Part shown: one piece after another, positions 50,544 to 59,483 of the stretch
How the letters are laid out: every line of letters begins with the position of its first letter
Position numbering within the stretch: the stretch's first letter is position 1
Assembly: GCA_035630615.1 (NCBI GenBank)
Contig: DASQKI010000109.1
Coordinates: forward strand, 1-64,000
From: DATFRX01 sp035630615
GTDB lineage: Bacteria > Actinomycetota > Actinomycetes > Propionibacteriales > Nocardioidaceae
Reading direction: 5' to 3'
Length of the DNA: 64,000 nt
Notes under the pieces: generated by a model
Seen by the model: the letters and a program-made list of their open reading frames with translations, nothing else
Database searches by the model: none
What the model was told of the DNA's origin: nothing
Translations under genes and position numbers: made by a program

Positions 50544-52586
50544 TCAACCACTGCCCACGACGGCCGCCGGATCCGTCTCGGGTCGCAGGCAGACGAAATC
50601 GCGACAGACGTAGGCCGCCGACTGCCCATCGACCAACGCCCGCCCAGCCAACAAGGGCACGGCCGCGACGTCCGGGCGGCCCGCCACCACGACGGCTCCC
50701 GGACTCGATCGCCGCAGGGCCGCCCGATGCAGCGCGCCCCGGCCCGGATCGTCGTCCGGCCCGACGACCGCGATCTGCTCGGGTCCGGCGACGACCGCCT
50801 CGGCGACGGCCAGAGTCCAGCCCGCGAAGCGAGGGGCCTGCCGCGCCAGATCCGCCGCGGTGGCCAACCCAGCCTCGGCGGCCGCTCGATGGCGATCGGA
50901 CCCGGCCACCGCGGCGTAGCTGAGGAGCGCGTCTGCGAGGGCGGCGGTGCCCGAAGGAGTCGCGCTGTCCGAGGCGTCCTTGGGGCGCAAGACCAACGCC
51001 TCGGCATCCGACGCGGTGTCGAAGAAGCCGCCGTCGCCGTCACCGAAGACGTCGAGGGCCCGGTCGAGCAGCGCACCGGCGCGCTCGAGCCAGATCGGGT
51101 CGCCGGTCACGCCTAGCAGGCTGAGGAATCCGGCCGCGACGCAGCCGTAGTCGTCCAATACGCCGGCGCCGGTGCCCCGTACGCCGTCTCGGGAAGTGCG
51201 CCACAGGACTGCCGGGTCCGCTTCCCCGGCCGCTCCGTCGTCGCTCTCGTCCACATGGACCGCCGCGAGCAGCTCGCCGGCCCGCCGCGCGGCGTCGACC
51301 AGATCGGGCCGCTCCAAGCCGACGCCGGCCTCGGCGAGTGCGGTGACGGCCAGGCCGTTCCACGCCGCGACCACCTTGTCGTCGAGGCCCGGGCGGATCC
51401 GGTCGTCGCGCTTGGCCATCAGTCGCTGCCGCACCGATGCCCAGCGGTCGGTGTCGTCGGGGTCCGACCGCAGTTGCAGCGTCGACGCGCCCGCTTCGAA
51501 GGTGCCCGCGGCCGTGACGGTCAGCAGCTCGGCCGCCCACGAGGCGTCCTCCGGACCGAGCACGTCGCGGAGCTGGTCCGGTGCCCAGACATAGAAGGCG
51601 CCCTCGGCGGACCGGCCGGAGGCGTCGAGCGAGTCGGCGTCGAGGGCCGAGGCAAAACCGCCCTGTTCGGTCCGTAGCTCGCGGAGCAGGAAGTCGGCGG
51701 TCTCTTCGGCAATCCGCCGACCCAGCGGCGAGCCGGTCGCGTGCCACCAATGCAGATAGACCCGGAGCAGGAGCGCGTTGTCGTAGAGCATCTTCTCGAA
51801 GTGCGGCACGACCCAATCGCGGTCGACGGAGTAGCGCGCGAATCCACCGCCGAGCTGGTCGTACATCCCACCGCGGGCCATCGCCTCGCAGGTCTCGTCA
51901 ACCATCGCGAGCACGGTCTCCGAACCGGTCCGGGCGTGCTGTCGCAACAAGAACTCCAGCACCATCGAGGGCGGAAACTTCGGCGCGGTCCCGAATCCGC
52001 CGGCCTGCCCGTCGCGTTGTGTTCGAAGCAGCGCCGCGGCCGCGTCCAGCTCGGCCGGACCCAGGGCGGTGCCGGAAGCCGACGGCCCCCCGGCCCGCAG
52101 CTGCTGGACCACCTCGGACCCGATCCGGTCGATCTCGTCGCGACGGGTACGCCAGGCGTCGACCAACGCCTCGAGGACCTGCCGAAACGCGGGCATGCCG
52201 TGGCGTGGACGGTCTGGGAAGTACGTACCGCAGAAGAACGGCTCGCCGGCCGGGGTCAGGACGCACGTCATCGGCCAGCCGCCCTGCCCGGTCATCGCCT
52301 GCGTCGCGGTCATGTAGACGGCGTCGATGTCGGGCCGTTCCTCGCGGTCGACCTTGATGGCGACCATGTGCTCGTTGAGGTAGGCGGCCGTCTCGGGGTC
52401 CTCGAACGACTCGTGGGCCATAACGTGACACCAATGACAGGCCGCGTAGCCCACCGACAACAGGACGGGCACGTCGCGCCGCTTCGCCTCCTCGAACGCC
52501 TCGTCGCACCACGGCCACCAAGCGACCGGGTTGTCGGCGTGCTGCAGCAGGTACGGGCTGACGGAGTCTTGGAGCCGGTTCTGCAT
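50544..52586 (-). CDS. thioredoxin-domain protein, YyaL/DUF255 (SSP411-like) family
   Basis: 680 aa. An N-terminal thioredoxin-like domain with CHWC at 50-53 (VGYAACHWCHVMAHESFEDP) and the family start LQDSVSPYLLQHADNPVAWW is followed by a large alpha/alpha-barrel domain resembling N-acylglucosamine epimerases/glucanases (KFPPSMVLEFLLRQHA, GGFARYSVDRDWVVPHFEKM). The role is unknown. The gene belongs to the conserved mca-uppS neighbourhood. ATG 52586 follows TACCGT at leaderless spacing. Confidence 0.95.
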   Translation of the reverse strand: MQNRLQDSVSPYLLQHADNPVAWWPWCDEAFEEAKRRDVPVLLSVGYAACHWCHVMAHESFEDPETAAYLNEHMVAIKVDREERPDIDAVYMTATQAMTGQGGWPMTCVLTPAGEPFFCGTYFPDRPRHGMPAFRQVLEALVDAWRTRRDEIDRIGSEVVQQLRAGGPSASGTALGPAELDAAAALLRTQRDGQAGGFGTAPKFPPSMVLEFLLRQHARTGSETVLAMVDETCEAMARGGMYDQLGGGFARYSVDRDWVVPHFEKMLYDNALLLRVYLHWWHATGSPLGRRIAEETADFLLRELRTEQGGFASALDADSLDASGRSAEGAFYVWAPDQLRDVLGPEDASWAAELLTVTAAGTFEAGASTLQLRSDPDDTDRWASVRQRLMAKRDDRIRPGLDDKVVAAWNGLAVTALAEAGVGLERPDLVDAARRAGELLAAVHVDESDDGAAGEADPAVLWRTSRDGVRGTGAGVLDDYGCVAAGFLSLLGVTGDPIWLERAGALLDRALDVFGDGDGGFFDTASDAEALVLRPKDASDSATPSGTAALADALLSYAAVAGSDRHRAAAEAGLATAADLARQAPRFAGWTLAVAEAVVAGPEQIAVVGPDDDPGRGALHRAALRRSSPGAVVVAGRPDVAAVPLLAGRALVDGQSAAYVCRDFVCLRPETDPAAVVGSG

Positions 52587-52593
52587 AGACTCG

Positions 52594-52599
52594 ACGGTA
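52594..52599 (-). promoter_or_regulatory. -10 box for the YyaL-type gene (leaderless spacing)
   Basis: TACCGT on the minus strand, 7 nt before ATG 52586. Confidence 0.5.
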
Positions 52600-52633
52600 G
52601 CCCGCCCGCCGAGTCGCGGAGAGGACGTCTCGG

Positions 52634-53335
52634 ATGACGCTGGAGATCGAGGACCGGCCGTCGGAGTCGCCGTTCGTCGAGCGCGTCTGGCGAAGCCGCA
52701 GCAGCGAGGTCGACCAGATGATGGCGATCGCGTCGCCCCGGTGGGCGCTCGTGTTCTGGGAGCAGGCCGGTCGGACGAGGGCGACGGTGATCGGTCCGGA
52801 GACCCACGCGAGCCATGCGCCGGTGCCTGAAGACGCGGTGTTCTTCGGCATCGACTTCGCGCTCGGCGCCACGCTGCCGCACCTGGCACTCGGCCGACTC
52901 GTCGACGGGTCGATGGAGCTCCCCGACACGACCTCGCGATCGTTTCGGCTGCTCGGGAGCCGCTGGCGCATCCCCTCCTACGACAACGCCGAGGCGTTCG
53001 TGCGATGCCTTGTGCGCGAGGACATCGTGGCGCGCGACGCCCTGGTCGCCGACGTGGCGGGTGGGAGCGCGCCCGACCTGTCGAACCGCACCGTGCAGCG
53101 GCGCTTTCTCGCGGCCACCGGACTCACCCGCGACGCCGTGCGACAGATCGATCGAGCCCGACATGCGACCGTGTTGCTCCGGGACGGAGTGCCCACGAGC
53201 CAGGTGATCGAGCGCTGCGGCTACTACGACCAGCCACACCTCGCGCGGTCACTGCGCCGCTTCATCGGACGCACCCCCAAGGATGTACGCAGCGGTCGAC
53301 AAACCGAGTCGATGTCGCTTCTGTACAAGACCTGA
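52634..53335 (+). CDS. AraC-family regulator
   Basis: 233 aa. A short N-terminal sensor region (VERVWRSRSSEVDQMMAIAS PRW) precedes an AraC-type DNA-binding half (SNRTVQRRFLAATGLTRDAV, SQVIERCGYYDQPHLARSLR, FIGRTPKDV). GGAGAGG lies upstream of ATG 52634. A DHFR-like gene follows 60 bp downstream and is the probable target, as in the pair at 157-1645. Confidence 0.9.
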   Translation: MTLEIEDRPSESPFVERVWRSRSSEVDQMMAIASPRWALVFWEQAGRTRATVIGPETHASHAPVPEDAVFFGIDFALGATLPHLALGRLVDGSMELPDTTSRSFRLLGSRWRIPSYDNAEAFVRCLVREDIVARDALVADVAGGSAPDLSNRTVQRRFLAATGLTRDAVRQIDRARHATVLLRDGVPTSQVIERCGYYDQPHLARSLRRFIGRTPKDVRSGRQTESMSLLYKT

Positions 53336-53395
53336 CGCAGCCCCCGCACTTAGCCTTCCATCGCCACATCCGGACCGCGTCTCGAGGAGCAGCTA

Positions 53396-53950
53396 GTGGG
53401 CAAGATCGTGTCGTACTTCTTCATGTCGCTCGACGGCGTCGTCGAGGCGCCCGATCAGTGGCACCTCCCGTACTTCAACGACGAGATGGGCGATGCCGTC
53501 GGCGAGGGGATGGCGAAGTGCGCCGCCTTCTTGATGGGTCGCCGGATGTACGACGAGTGGGCCGCGCTCTGGCCGACAGTGCCCGACGACGCCGACGAGG
53601 CCCAGATCGCCGCGTTCTTCAACGACATTCCGAAGTACGTCATCTCCGACTCCCTCACCGAGGCGACGTGGAGCAACAGCACGATCATCTCCGGTGACGT
53701 CAAGGCGAAGGTTCAACGCCTCAAGGACGAGACGGACGGCGACATCAACATGTCGGGAAGCCTCACCACCGTCCGCTGGCTCCTGGCCAACGGCCTCGTC
53801 GACGAGCTCGACCTGCTGGTGCACCCGATCGCCGTCGGCAAGGGTCAGCGCCTGTTCGACGAGGTGCCGACCATGCCGCTGGAGCTGCTGCGCAGCAAGA
53901 CCTTCAGCACCGGCGTCCTGCATCTGACCTACGGCACGAAGACCGACTGA
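53396..53950 (+). CDS. dihydrofolate reductase family protein (RibD C-terminal-like)
   Basis: 184 aa. Typical start GKIVSYFFMSLDGVVEAPDQ, middle AFLMGRRMYDEWAALWP and NDIPKYVISDSL, end LVHPIAVGKGQRLFDE. GAGGAG lies 7 nt before GTG 53396. It is likely to use NADPH on an unknown substrate; such genes often travel with AraC-type regulators. Confidence 0.88.
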   Translation: MGKIVSYFFMSLDGVVEAPDQWHLPYFNDEMGDAVGEGMAKCAAFLMGRRMYDEWAALWPTVPDDADEAQIAAFFNDIPKYVISDSLTEATWSNSTIISGDVKAKVQRLKDETDGDINMSGSLTTVRWLLANGLVDELDLLVHPIAVGKGQRLFDEVPTMPLELLRSKTFSTGVLHLTYGTKTD

Positions 53951-53966
53951 GCATGTCGCCCGCGGC

Positions 53967-54338
53967 TCATGAGCCGGGACGGGACACCAGGTCGGACAGC
54001 CGAGCCGGCGCTTGGATGCAGTAGGAGTCGGTCAACAGCTCGGCCAGCTCGCCCCAGTCGGTGTCGTCGTCGAGCACGAGCCCGACCACATTGCGCCACC
54101 AGGACGTCTTGAAGTAGGGCTCACCGAGGTGTCGAAACGCCATCACCTCGTCCGGCTCGGCGCGGAAGGTGATGCGAAACAGTTGGTCCTCGCCGCCGAA
54201 GACATGCGCGACTGTGGCCTGGCCGACCTGCCAGCGCACGCCCGTCCACGCGGCCTCCTCGACGCACTCGGGGAGGTCGTCGAGCACCGTCCGGAGGCGC
54301 TCGACCCACTTCAGAGGGACGTCCGGTCGTTCGGGCAC
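53967..54338 (-). CDS. MmcQ/YjbR family protein
   Basis: 123 aa. The YjbR fold is recognised by LPECVEEAAWTGVRWQVGQA, FRITFRAEPDE and the C-terminal SYCIQAPARLSDLV. These are small double-wing proteins with possible DNA-binding ability but no proven activity. GTG 54338 (PERPDVPLKWVERLR) matches the usual N-terminus; ATG 54368 is the alternative. It converges with the DHFR-like gene 16 bp away. Confidence 0.82.
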   Translation of the reverse strand: MPERPDVPLKWVERLRTVLDDLPECVEEAAWTGVRWQVGQATVAHVFGGEDQLFRITFRAEPDEVMAFRHLGEPYFKTSWWRNVVGLVLDDDTDWGELAELLTDSYCIQAPARLSDLVSRPGS

Positions 54339-54388
54339 GCCCCACAATCTCGCATAACCCGCCGACACCTCGGCCCTGAGAATCGGCG

Positions 54389-54802
54389 TCAGCCCGTGCA
54401 GCGGCGGCGGATCGTATGCAGCATGTACCGCACGGCGAGGACGTGACCGCGAGTCCCGACGACGACCGCCCGGTAGGCCCGGCCGTGAATTCCCGGGAAG
54501 TCGCCGTACGAACGCGCACTCAGTCGGCTAGCGCCGTCGGCGACCGAGAGATCGAATTCGAGGCGATACCGTGCAAAGCGGTGCCGGCCGTCGAGGGCGA
54601 TCAGTCGCGCCGTTTCCTCGTCGACGATCGCGAATCCGCCGGGCGGCTGGGTGCCGAGGAGTCGTCGTGCGACGCCATCCCAGGGTGCGGTGAACCTGAG
54701 CCGCTCGGCGTAGTCATGCAGCACCGTCCAGACCTCGTCGCGAGCGGCCTCGATGCGGATGCTGTGCTCATCGATGTACGCGGGCCGGACGTCGGCCATC
54801 AT
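54389..54802 (-). CDS. SRPBCC-like (polyketide-cyclase-type) protein
   Basis: 137 aa. The start IDEHSIRIEAARDEVWTVLH and the later FARYRLEFDLSVADGASRLS fit a compact helix-grip SRPBCC domain. The ligand is unknown. GGGAG lies just before the ATGATG start pair at 54802/54799. It is unrelated in detail to the SRPBCC operon at 16654. Confidence 0.7.
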   Translation of the reverse strand: MMADVRPAYIDEHSIRIEAARDEVWTVLHDYAERLRFTAPWDGVARRLLGTQPPGGFAIVDEETARLIALDGRHRFARYRLEFDLSVADGASRLSARSYGDFPGIHGRAYRAVVVGTRGHVLAVRYMLHTIRRRCTG

Positions 54803-54849
54803 CGCTCCCGCGGATCGAACGCCAGGGCCGTCATCGTAGCCCGCGCATC

Positions 54850-54880
54850 ACGAGTGGCGGATCGCCGCACCACGAGTCGA
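54850..54880. repeat. half-copy of a CACGAGTG repeat
   Basis: CACGAGTGGCGGATCGCC resembles one arm of the 12481 element, and CACGAGTCG follows, but no second inverted arm is present. It sits in the 143-bp gap before the ScyD/ScyE-like gene's stop. Confidence 0.4.
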
Positions 54881-54945
54881 GCAAGGACCGGCCGCCCACG
54901 CGCCGCAGGAGGTGCAGGTGGGCGGCCGGTGCCTAGAGGCCTCGC

Positions 54946-56043
54946 TCAGGTCGTGAAGTGCCAGACCTGGCCACTCCAGTCCGGGTTACCGCCGAAGCCG
55001 CCTCCAGGCGACACCGAGAACGCGGACACCCAAACGTGGTGTCCGCGTGCCGCGATCCCCGCCGGGAACGGCACCCGGTAGTAGGAGCGATGGCCGTTCG
55101 GCGCGACCTTGACGACCCGGCCCGGGAAGCAGTTCGGGATCTGGTCGAAGCCACACGGTCCACCGAACAGCTCGCTGACATAGAGCGTGCCGTTCTTGGT
55201 GCGGGCAACGCCGGTCACCGTCGTGAAGCCCTTCCACGAACGCAGCCGGTCGCCGTCTCGGCTGAACTTCCACACCTTGGCCTTGTGCGGACGCTCGGAG
55301 TGCAGCTCACCGACATAGACCTTGCCGTCACCGCCACGCGCGACCACCGTCGGGACCGCGTCGATCCGCGGGCCGTACTCCGGCATCACGGCCCACACGC
55401 GGTACTTCCCGTGCCTGTACTGGCCGATGTAATCGCCGGCCGCATCGGCGACCAGGACCTTGCCCTTGAGCGCAAGTGCCGAGTATGGGTTGGACTCGAC
55501 GCCTTCGCCGTCCGGGTCGTGCCGGCGCTCGAAGCGTCCGACGTTGAAGACCTTGTGGACGTGGCCGCCGGGCTGCTTGGCCAGCAGGAACGCGTCACGC
55601 CGCTGACCGGGCGGAGCCTTCCGCGCCAGATCGAGGCCGTAATAGGCGCCGCCGGGCCGCTTGCTGGCGCCGTTGAGGCCGACCGCGAAGGTGCCGTCGG
55701 AGTCGGCGAACGACGGGAATCCTCGCATCACGTAACGGATGTGGCGGTGCTTGATGACCCCGAGCTTCGCCGTGTTACCGCCGCGACCGGCCAGGCCCAG
55801 CACCAGCGCGCCACCGTGCGTACGCGACAGCTGACGCGGGTTGTCGAGACCCTTGGCGACGATGTTCGGATGCACGGCGATCAAGCGTTGATGGTCATGA
55901 CCCGCCGCGCCTCTCGCCCCGGACCACATCGAGGGCCTGTCGGAGTCCGTTCGCGGTGCCGCGGCGCCGCCCATCGTGCTTCCCGAGATCAGTAGCGCCG
56001 CCACAGATGCGACGGCGACGGCTACTCCCCGTTTTCTCCCCAT
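54946..56043 (-). CDS. secreted ScyD/ScyE-like beta-propeller protein
   Basis: 365 aa. A cleavable Sec signal peptide (GRKRGVAVAVASVAALLISG, ... GGAAA) is followed by repeated blade-like strands: NPRQLSRTHGGALVLGLAGR, KGKVLVADAAGDYIGQYRHG and TGVARTKNGTLYVSELFGGP. The match is to the ScyD/ScyE family, a beta-propeller group named after scytonemin genes but common in actinobacteria with unknown role. GAGGGAGAAG precedes ATG 56043. Confidence 0.8.
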   Translation of the reverse strand: MGRKRGVAVAVASVAALLISGSTMGGAAAPRTDSDRPSMWSGARGAAGHDHQRLIAVHPNIVAKGLDNPRQLSRTHGGALVLGLAGRGGNTAKLGVIKHRHIRYVMRGFPSFADSDGTFAVGLNGASKRPGGAYYGLDLARKAPPGQRRDAFLLAKQPGGHVHKVFNVGRFERRHDPDGEGVESNPYSALALKGKVLVADAAGDYIGQYRHGKYRVWAVMPEYGPRIDAVPTVVARGGDGKVYVGELHSERPHKAKVWKFSRDGDRLRSWKGFTTVTGVARTKNGTLYVSELFGGPCGFDQIPNCFPGRVVKVAPNGHRSYYRVPFPAGIAARGHHVWVSAFSVSPGGGFGGNPDWSGQVWHFTT

Positions 56044-56160
56044 CGGCTTCTCCCTCGTATGCGTGCGGCACCGACTCTGGATCGGCGCTCAGCGCGAGCC
56101 AAGCACAGCTGACCGGTCGCGTCTGCAGGCCGAAGGGACCGGATCTGGCGAGCCAAAGGA

Positions 56161-56460
56161 CTAGCCCTGGGGGGACCTTGGACCCTCTTCGGGCTCGTCG
56201 GACACCTGCGCGTCCGCGTCGGTCGACGCCGGCGCGTCCGCGTCGGTCGACGCCGGCGACTCGGCGTCGGCCGAGCCGTCAGGGTCGTCGGCTTCTTCGA
56301 AGTCCACCTTCTTGAGCTGCTTGTTGAGGCTGCGCAGCAAGAACACCGTGCCGACGATCAGCGCCGCAATGATCAGGAAACCCGCCGTACCGGCCGTGAC
56401 GTTCTCAGGCTCGACCGCCATCAACAGGTCAGCGCTCGCGGCGCCGGCTGCCTGGGTCAT
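56161..56460 (-). CDS. small single-pass membrane protein with acidic repeat tail
   Basis: 99 aa. One membrane helix near residues 24-44 (TAGFLIIAALIVGTVFLLRS), a short basic stretch (LNKQLKKV), then a Ser/Thr/Asp-rich tail with two tandem ASTDADAP-type octapeptides encoded by a 24-bp DNA repeat. Its start overlaps the mca stop by 4 bp, so it is made with Mca; small membrane partners of mca are seen in other actinobacteria. Function unknown. Confidence 0.75.
   Translation of the reverse strand: MTQAAGAASADLLMAVEPENVTAGTAGFLIIAALIVGTVFLLRSLNKQLKKVDFEEADDPDGSADAESPASTDADAPASTDADAQVSDEPEEGPRSPQG
56209..56256. repeat. two tandem 24-bp units in a coding tail
   Basis: Two perfect copies at 56209-56232 and 56233-56256, in frame, encoding the acidic octapeptide repeat of the small membrane protein. 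Copy-number variation between strains would be expected. Confidence 0.85.
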
Positions 56461-57389
56461 GACGCACCTTCCAGCTTCCGCGCCGGAGGACCCATGGTGG
56501 CAGCGCGGGCCAGCTCATCCGGCCGGCGGCGCACGCCGTTGAAGAGGTCGTCCTCGGGCACGACGACGTCGACCAGCGACCTGACGAGCTCGTAGTCCTC
56601 GGTCGGCCACGCCTCCTGGTGCACCTCGAGCGGAACGGCGAACCAATGCCCGTCCGGGTCGATCTGTGTGGCGTGCGCCAACAACGCCTTGTCGCGGATC
56701 GGGAAGTATTCGGCCGCGGGCACCCGCGTCGTGATCCGGGCGGCGTGCTTCGGATCGGGCTTCCACTCCTTGAGCCGCTCCTCGTACGGCGACTCCAGCC
56801 CCCGCGCCAGCATCGCCTCGTGCAACGCCTGCGTACGTTCGCGGTGGAACGAGTGGTGGTAGTAGAGCTTCAACGGCTGCCACGGCTCGCCGCTGTCGGT
56901 GTACATCGTCGGATCGCCCGCCGCGTCGAAGGCAACGACCGAGATCTCGTGGCAGCGCACATGGTCCGGATGCGGATAGCCGCCGTTTTCGTCGTACGTC
57001 GTGACGACGTGCGGCTTGAAGTCGCGCATCAGCCGTACGAGCCGCTCAGCGGCGTCCTCGAGCGGGATCGCGGCGAAGCAGCCCTCGGGCAGCGGCGGCG
57101 GCGGATCGCCCTCCGGCCAACCGGAGTCGACGAAGCCGAGCCAGTCCTGGCGCACGCCGAGGATCTCGCGGGCACGATCCATCTCCTGGCGCCGGATCTC
57201 GGCGATGTTGGCCAAGATGTCCGGACGGTCCATGTTGGGGTTGAGGATCGATCCGCGCTCGCCTCCGGTGCACGTCACCACGTGGACGTCGACCCCTTCG
57301 CCGACGTATTTGGCTGTGGTCGCGGCGCCTTTACTCGACTCATCGTCTGGGTGGGCGTGGACATGCATCAGCCGGAGTTGTTGTGCCAC
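56457..57389 (-). CDS. mca: mycothiol S-conjugate amidase
   Basis: 310 aa. Zinc-binding HAHPDDE (H13, D16) and PHPDH near 140-143, plus TCTGGERGSILNPNMDRP, mark the Mca/MshB family; the length and the C-terminal YFPIRDKALLAHATQIDPDG fit Mca. It cleaves mycothiol conjugates of toxins to mercapturic acids for export, a key detoxification step in actinobacteria. GAGGAG lies 5 nt before GTG 57389; the frame's ATG at 57437 adds a non-family tail. Confidence 0.96.
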   Translation of the reverse strand: MAQQLRLMHVHAHPDDESSKGAATTAKYVGEGVDVHVVTCTGGERGSILNPNMDRPDILANIAEIRRQEMDRAREILGVRQDWLGFVDSGWPEGDPPPPLPEGCFAAIPLEDAAERLVRLMRDFKPHVVTTYDENGGYPHPDHVRCHEISVVAFDAAGDPTMYTDSGEPWQPLKLYYHHSFHRERTQALHEAMLARGLESPYEERLKEWKPDPKHAARITTRVPAAEYFPIRDKALLAHATQIDPDGHWFAVPLEVHQEAWPTEDYELVRSLVDVVVPEDDLFNGVRRRPDELARAATMGPPARKLEGAS

Positions 57390-57535
57390 AACTCTCCTCG
57401 TGGGATTCTCGGGTTGCACGGCGTGGCGTGCCGCCAAATCGGTGTGCTCGTACCATGGTGACGGAGTCAGTCAACCAAGTGCGGCACCGACCCCACTCAA
57501 CGCCCGCCGCCCGCCACACGTAACTGGAGCCACCG

Positions 57536-57949
57536 ATGTCGATCCTGGATTCCGCCGGCCACGCGGATCCCATGCTCGAGGAGCGGTATGGCGCGCCACG
57601 CCGATGGTCTCGCCTGGTCATCGTGGTCGTGGTCGCCCTGCTCGTCACGGCTGGTGTGGCGTGGGTCATCTGGGCCGGACTCGAGCAGTCCAACCCCGCC
57701 GTCTCGGCGCAGGTACGCACGTTCGAGGTGCGAAACGCGCACCAGACCGATGTGACCTTGGTCGTCGACCGACGCGACGGCGACGCCGTCCAGTGCAGCG
57801 TCTACGCTCAAAGCGACGACCACTCCGTCGTCGGGGAACGTACAATCGACGTTCCGGCCGGCGACCCGGGTACCACCACGGTCAACCTGACCATCGAGAC
57901 CGACCGGCGGGCCGTCAACGGCGTCCTCGACTCGTGCGAGGTGGCCTGA
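57536..57949 (+). CDS. DUF4307 membrane protein
   Basis: 137 aa. One membrane helix (residues ~27-47, LVIVVVVALLVTAGVAWVIW) and a beta-rich outer domain with paired cysteines (AVQCSVYAQ; LDSCEVA). This is DUF4307, found between mca and greA in many actinobacteria (Rv1081c in M. tuberculosis). Function unknown. GGAG precedes ATG 57536. Confidence 0.85.
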   Translation: MSILDSAGHADPMLEERYGAPRRWSRLVIVVVVALLVTAGVAWVIWAGLEQSNPAVSAQVRTFEVRNAHQTDVTLVVDRRDGDAVQCSVYAQSDDHSVVGERTIDVPAGDPGTTTVNLTIETDRRAVNGVLDSCEVA

Positions 57950-58010
57950 GACTCGTTCTGGCCGCTATGTGAGCGAAACGGTCGGAACGGGCAATCCCGC
58001 CGTGCATCTT

Positions 58011-58016
58011 GATACT
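58011..58016 (+). promoter_or_regulatory. -10 box of greA
   Basis: GATACT, about 60 nt before GTG 58076; the gene has a leader with GAGGAG as ribosome binding site. Confidence 0.45.
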
Positions 58017-58075
58017 GTCGTCTGATCCCCGGACGCCCGACAGCGCGCGTCGTCCACATCCGAGGAGCACGTCCC

Positions 58076-58585
58076 GTGACCAACACACGTGAGCAGGACA
58101 CCATTTGGCTGACGCAGGAGGCCTATGACCGCCTCCGGGCGGAGCTCGACCACCTGCAGGGCCCGACCCGTACCGAGCTCGCTGCCCGCATCGGCGAGGC
58201 ACGGGCCGAAGGCGACCTGCGCGAAAACGGTGGCTACCACGCGGCCAAAGAGGAGCAGGGCAAGTCGGAGGCGCGCATCCGACAGCTCCAGGAGATGCTG
58301 CGTCGCGCCCGGGTCGGCGAGCAGCCGACCGAGCACGGTGTCGTCGGTCCCGGGATGATCGTGACGGTCCGGTTCGCCGGCGACTCAGACACCGAGACCT
58401 TCCTGCTCGGCTCCCGCGAGCTGCTCGCACTCGACGACTCGGTCGAGCTGGAGGTGTTTTCACCGCAGTCGCCGCTGGGCGCCGCGATCACCGGCAAGCA
58501 GGCCGGCGACGATGCGACGTTTACCGCCCCCAACGGCAAGAAGATGACCGTCGAGGTCGTCGACGCCAAGCCATTCGAGGGCTGA
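58076..58585 (+). CDS. greA: transcription elongation factor GreA
   Basis: 169 aa. An N-terminal coiled coil carries the acidic tip (ARAEGDLRENGGYHAAKEEQ) that enters the RNA polymerase secondary channel to rescue backtracked complexes. The C-terminal FKBP-like domain ends SPLGAAITGKQAGDDATFTA PNG. GAGGAG lies upstream of GTG 58076. A 21-bp palindrome directly follows. Confidence 0.96.
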   Translation: MTNTREQDTIWLTQEAYDRLRAELDHLQGPTRTELAARIGEARAEGDLRENGGYHAAKEEQGKSEARIRQLQEMLRRARVGEQPTEHGVVGPGMIVTVRFAGDSDTETFLLGSRELLALDDSVELEVFSPQSPLGAAITGKQAGDDATFTAPNGKKMTVEVVDAKPFEG

Positions 58586-58595
58586 ACCCACTCGA

Positions 58596-58643
58596 AAGTT
58601 GTCAGCCGCTATTCGCGCTAGGGCGAATAGCGGCTGACGACTT
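58596..58643. repeat. palindrome, family C copy 2 (greA/DrrB junction)
   Basis: 21-bp arms at 58596-58616 and 58623-58643 with one T/C difference and a 6-nt loop; the arm starts AAGTTGTCAGCCGC. It lies between the convergent greA and permease genes and may terminate both. Confidence 0.9.
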
Positions 58644-58652
58644 CTGTGCGCG

Positions 58653-59483
58653 CTATCGCGCGGTCGTGCGCTGGTACTTGCGGACCGCGAGCCAGGAAAA
58701 GACCGCGGTGATGGCAACGACGTACAGGATCGACAGCAGCACCGGGTGGTCCGACGGGAAGCCGTCACCGGTGTCGCCCACCGGATTGCCGAACAGGTCG
58801 CGAACGGCCAGCGCCACCGCGCTGATCGGGTTCCACTCCGCGATCGGCTGCATCCACCCCGGCATGTACGCCGGGTCGACGAAGCAGCTCGAGATGAAGG
58901 TCAGCGGGAACAGCCAGATCAGGCCAGCCGACGACGCCACCTCGACGCTGCGCACGCTGAGCCCGATCAGGGCACCGATCCACAGCATCGCGAACGTGAA
59001 CCCGAGCAGGATCAAGAACGCCAGCGCCGCCTCCCACAGGCTGCCCCGGATGCGCCAACCGACGGCGAACCCGCAACCCACCATGACCAGCAAAACGAAC
59101 GCGTTGAACGTCAGGTCGCCGACGACCCGGCCGGTGATCACCGAGCCCCGCGCGATCGGCAGCGAGCGGAACCGTTCGATCAGCCCCTTGCTCATGTCGT
59201 CGGCGAGACCGACCGAGCTGGACGCCACCGAGAACGCCATCGTCTGGGCGAAGATGCCGCCCATGAGAAACTCACGGTAGGTCGACGCGTCGTTGGTGCC
59301 GCCGACCGAGATCGAGCCTCCGAACACGTAGGCGAAGAGGACGACGAACATGATCGGCTGGATCGTGCCGTAGACCACCATGTCGGGCTGTCGCGGCAAC
59401 CGCTTCAGGTTGCGCCACACCAGGACGAGGCTGTCGGTGACCGGATGCGCCCGTCCGACGCCGGTCGACTCGGCCGTGGTCAT
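58653..59483 (-). CDS. ABC-2 type exporter permease (DrrB-like)
   Basis: 276 aa, six helices, ABC-2 fold: LVLVWRNLKRLPRQPDMVVY, FLMGGIFAQTMAFSVASSSV GLADDMSKGLIERFRSLPIA and the C-terminal FVDPAYMPGWMQPIAEWNPI. It forms the channel with the upstream DrrA-like ATPase. ATG 59483 overlaps the ATPase stop by 4 bp. Confidence 0.93.
   Translation of the reverse strand: MTTAESTGVGRAHPVTDSLVLVWRNLKRLPRQPDMVVYGTIQPIMFVVLFAYVFGGSISVGGTNDASTYREFLMGGIFAQTMAFSVASSSVGLADDMSKGLIERFRSLPIARGSVITGRVVGDLTFNAFVLLVMVGCGFAVGWRIRGSLWEAALAFLILLGFTFAMLWIGALIGLSVRSVEVASSAGLIWLFPLTFISSCFVDPAYMPGWMQPIAEWNPISAVALAVRDLFGNPVGDTGDGFPSDHPVLLSILYVVAITAVFSWLAVRKYQRTTAR

Noticed and set aside
54850..54880. Full palindromic element of the doxX/ispH type
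   Set aside because: Only one arm-like CACGAGTGGCGGATC and a second direct CACGAGT are present; no inverted partner, so listed only as a half-copy.
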